From: DATBHM01 sp036557505
Lineage (GTDB): Bacteria > Actinomycetota > UBA4738 > JACQTL01
Length of the DNA stretch: 5,781 nucleotides
Reading direction: 5' to 3'
NCBI GenBank assembly: GCA_036557505.1
Contig: DATBHM010000021.1
Location: 1-5,781 of the forward strand
Below, piece by piece: positions 5,692 through 5,781 of this stretch (position 1 is its first letter; every line of letters begins with the position of its first letter). The notes under the pieces are model-generated. The model did not search any database, was not told the origin of the DNA, and saw nothing but the letters and a program-made list of their open reading frames with translations. A program made the position numbers and the translations under genes.

Positions 5692-5781
5692 CTACAGGTC
5701 CTCCACGTCGACGTCCACCGGGATGAAGATCTGGCCGGGGTTCTCCGCGCCGGCCTCCACGGTGAAGGCCGAGCGCTGTTC
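5692..5781 (-). CDS. C-terminal end of an unidentified protein, start beyond window
   Basis: On the minus strand the last 90 bases read as 29 codons ending in TAG at 5694-5692: EQRSAFTVEAGAENPG, then QIFIPVDVDVEDL. All but one codon ends in G or C, and the stop abuts the GTG of the glycosyltransferase gene, so this is convincingly the end of a real gene in the same operon. The alternating hydrophobic pattern suggests beta strands. A polysaccharide-export ATPase C-terminal domain is one possibility, but 29 residues are too few to assign a family and I make no call. Confidence 0.7.
   Translation of the reverse strand, partial: EQRSAFTVEAGAENPGQIFIPVDVDVEDL

Overview
The window is very GC-rich, and its reading frames use almost only G or C at the third codon position. 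Several codons start with GTG, genes are packed with 4-base GTGA overlaps, and one gene encodes an exported SpoIID/LytB protein with LGFP cell-wall repeats. This points to an Actinomycetota bacterium, possibly a deep-branching or uncultured lineage. That placement is inference from composition and gene families; no rRNA or marker gene is present.

Layout from left to right: (1) positions 2-274, plus strand: a small two-helix membrane protein of the DUF5654 type, open at the left edge. (2) 281-2086, minus strand: a secreted SpoIID/LytB-domain protein with C-terminal LGFP repeats, converging on the first gene with a 6-base gap. (3) 2087-2237: the only real intergenic stretch (151 bases), holding a candidate stem-loop terminator for the gene upstream and a candidate extended -10 promoter for the SpoIID gene. 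(4) 2238-5781, minus strand: a tight operon, transcribed right to left. It runs from the C-terminal end of an unidentified protein, through a GT-B (family 4-like) glycosyltransferase, a four-helix SMR/ArnE-type membrane protein and a GT-A family 2 glycosyltransferase resembling mycobacterial WbbL, to a sugar-1-phosphate nucleotidyltransferase resembling mycobacterial ManB.

The operon reads as a cell-envelope glycan module. The nucleotidyltransferase would make an activated sugar, the two glycosyltransferases would build a glycan, probably on a polyprenyl-phosphate carrier, and the SMR-type protein could move a lipid-linked sugar across the membrane. The downstream SpoIID/LGFP protein would act outside the membrane on peptidoglycan or the attached polymer. 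The order WbbL-like then ManB-like matches what I recall of the mycobacterial rmlD-wbbL-manB locus, which makes the linker rhamnose of arabinogalactan.

The points most worth a second look are: a well-supported upstream GTG start that would give the SMR-type protein a charged 50-residue N-terminal tail; the reordered SpoIID signature motif together with LGFP repeats and paired CX4C motifs; and the GT-B enzyme that lacks the usual EX7E glutamates. I saw no mobile element, CRISPR array, tRNA or rRNA, and nothing that clearly amounts to a wholly new system.
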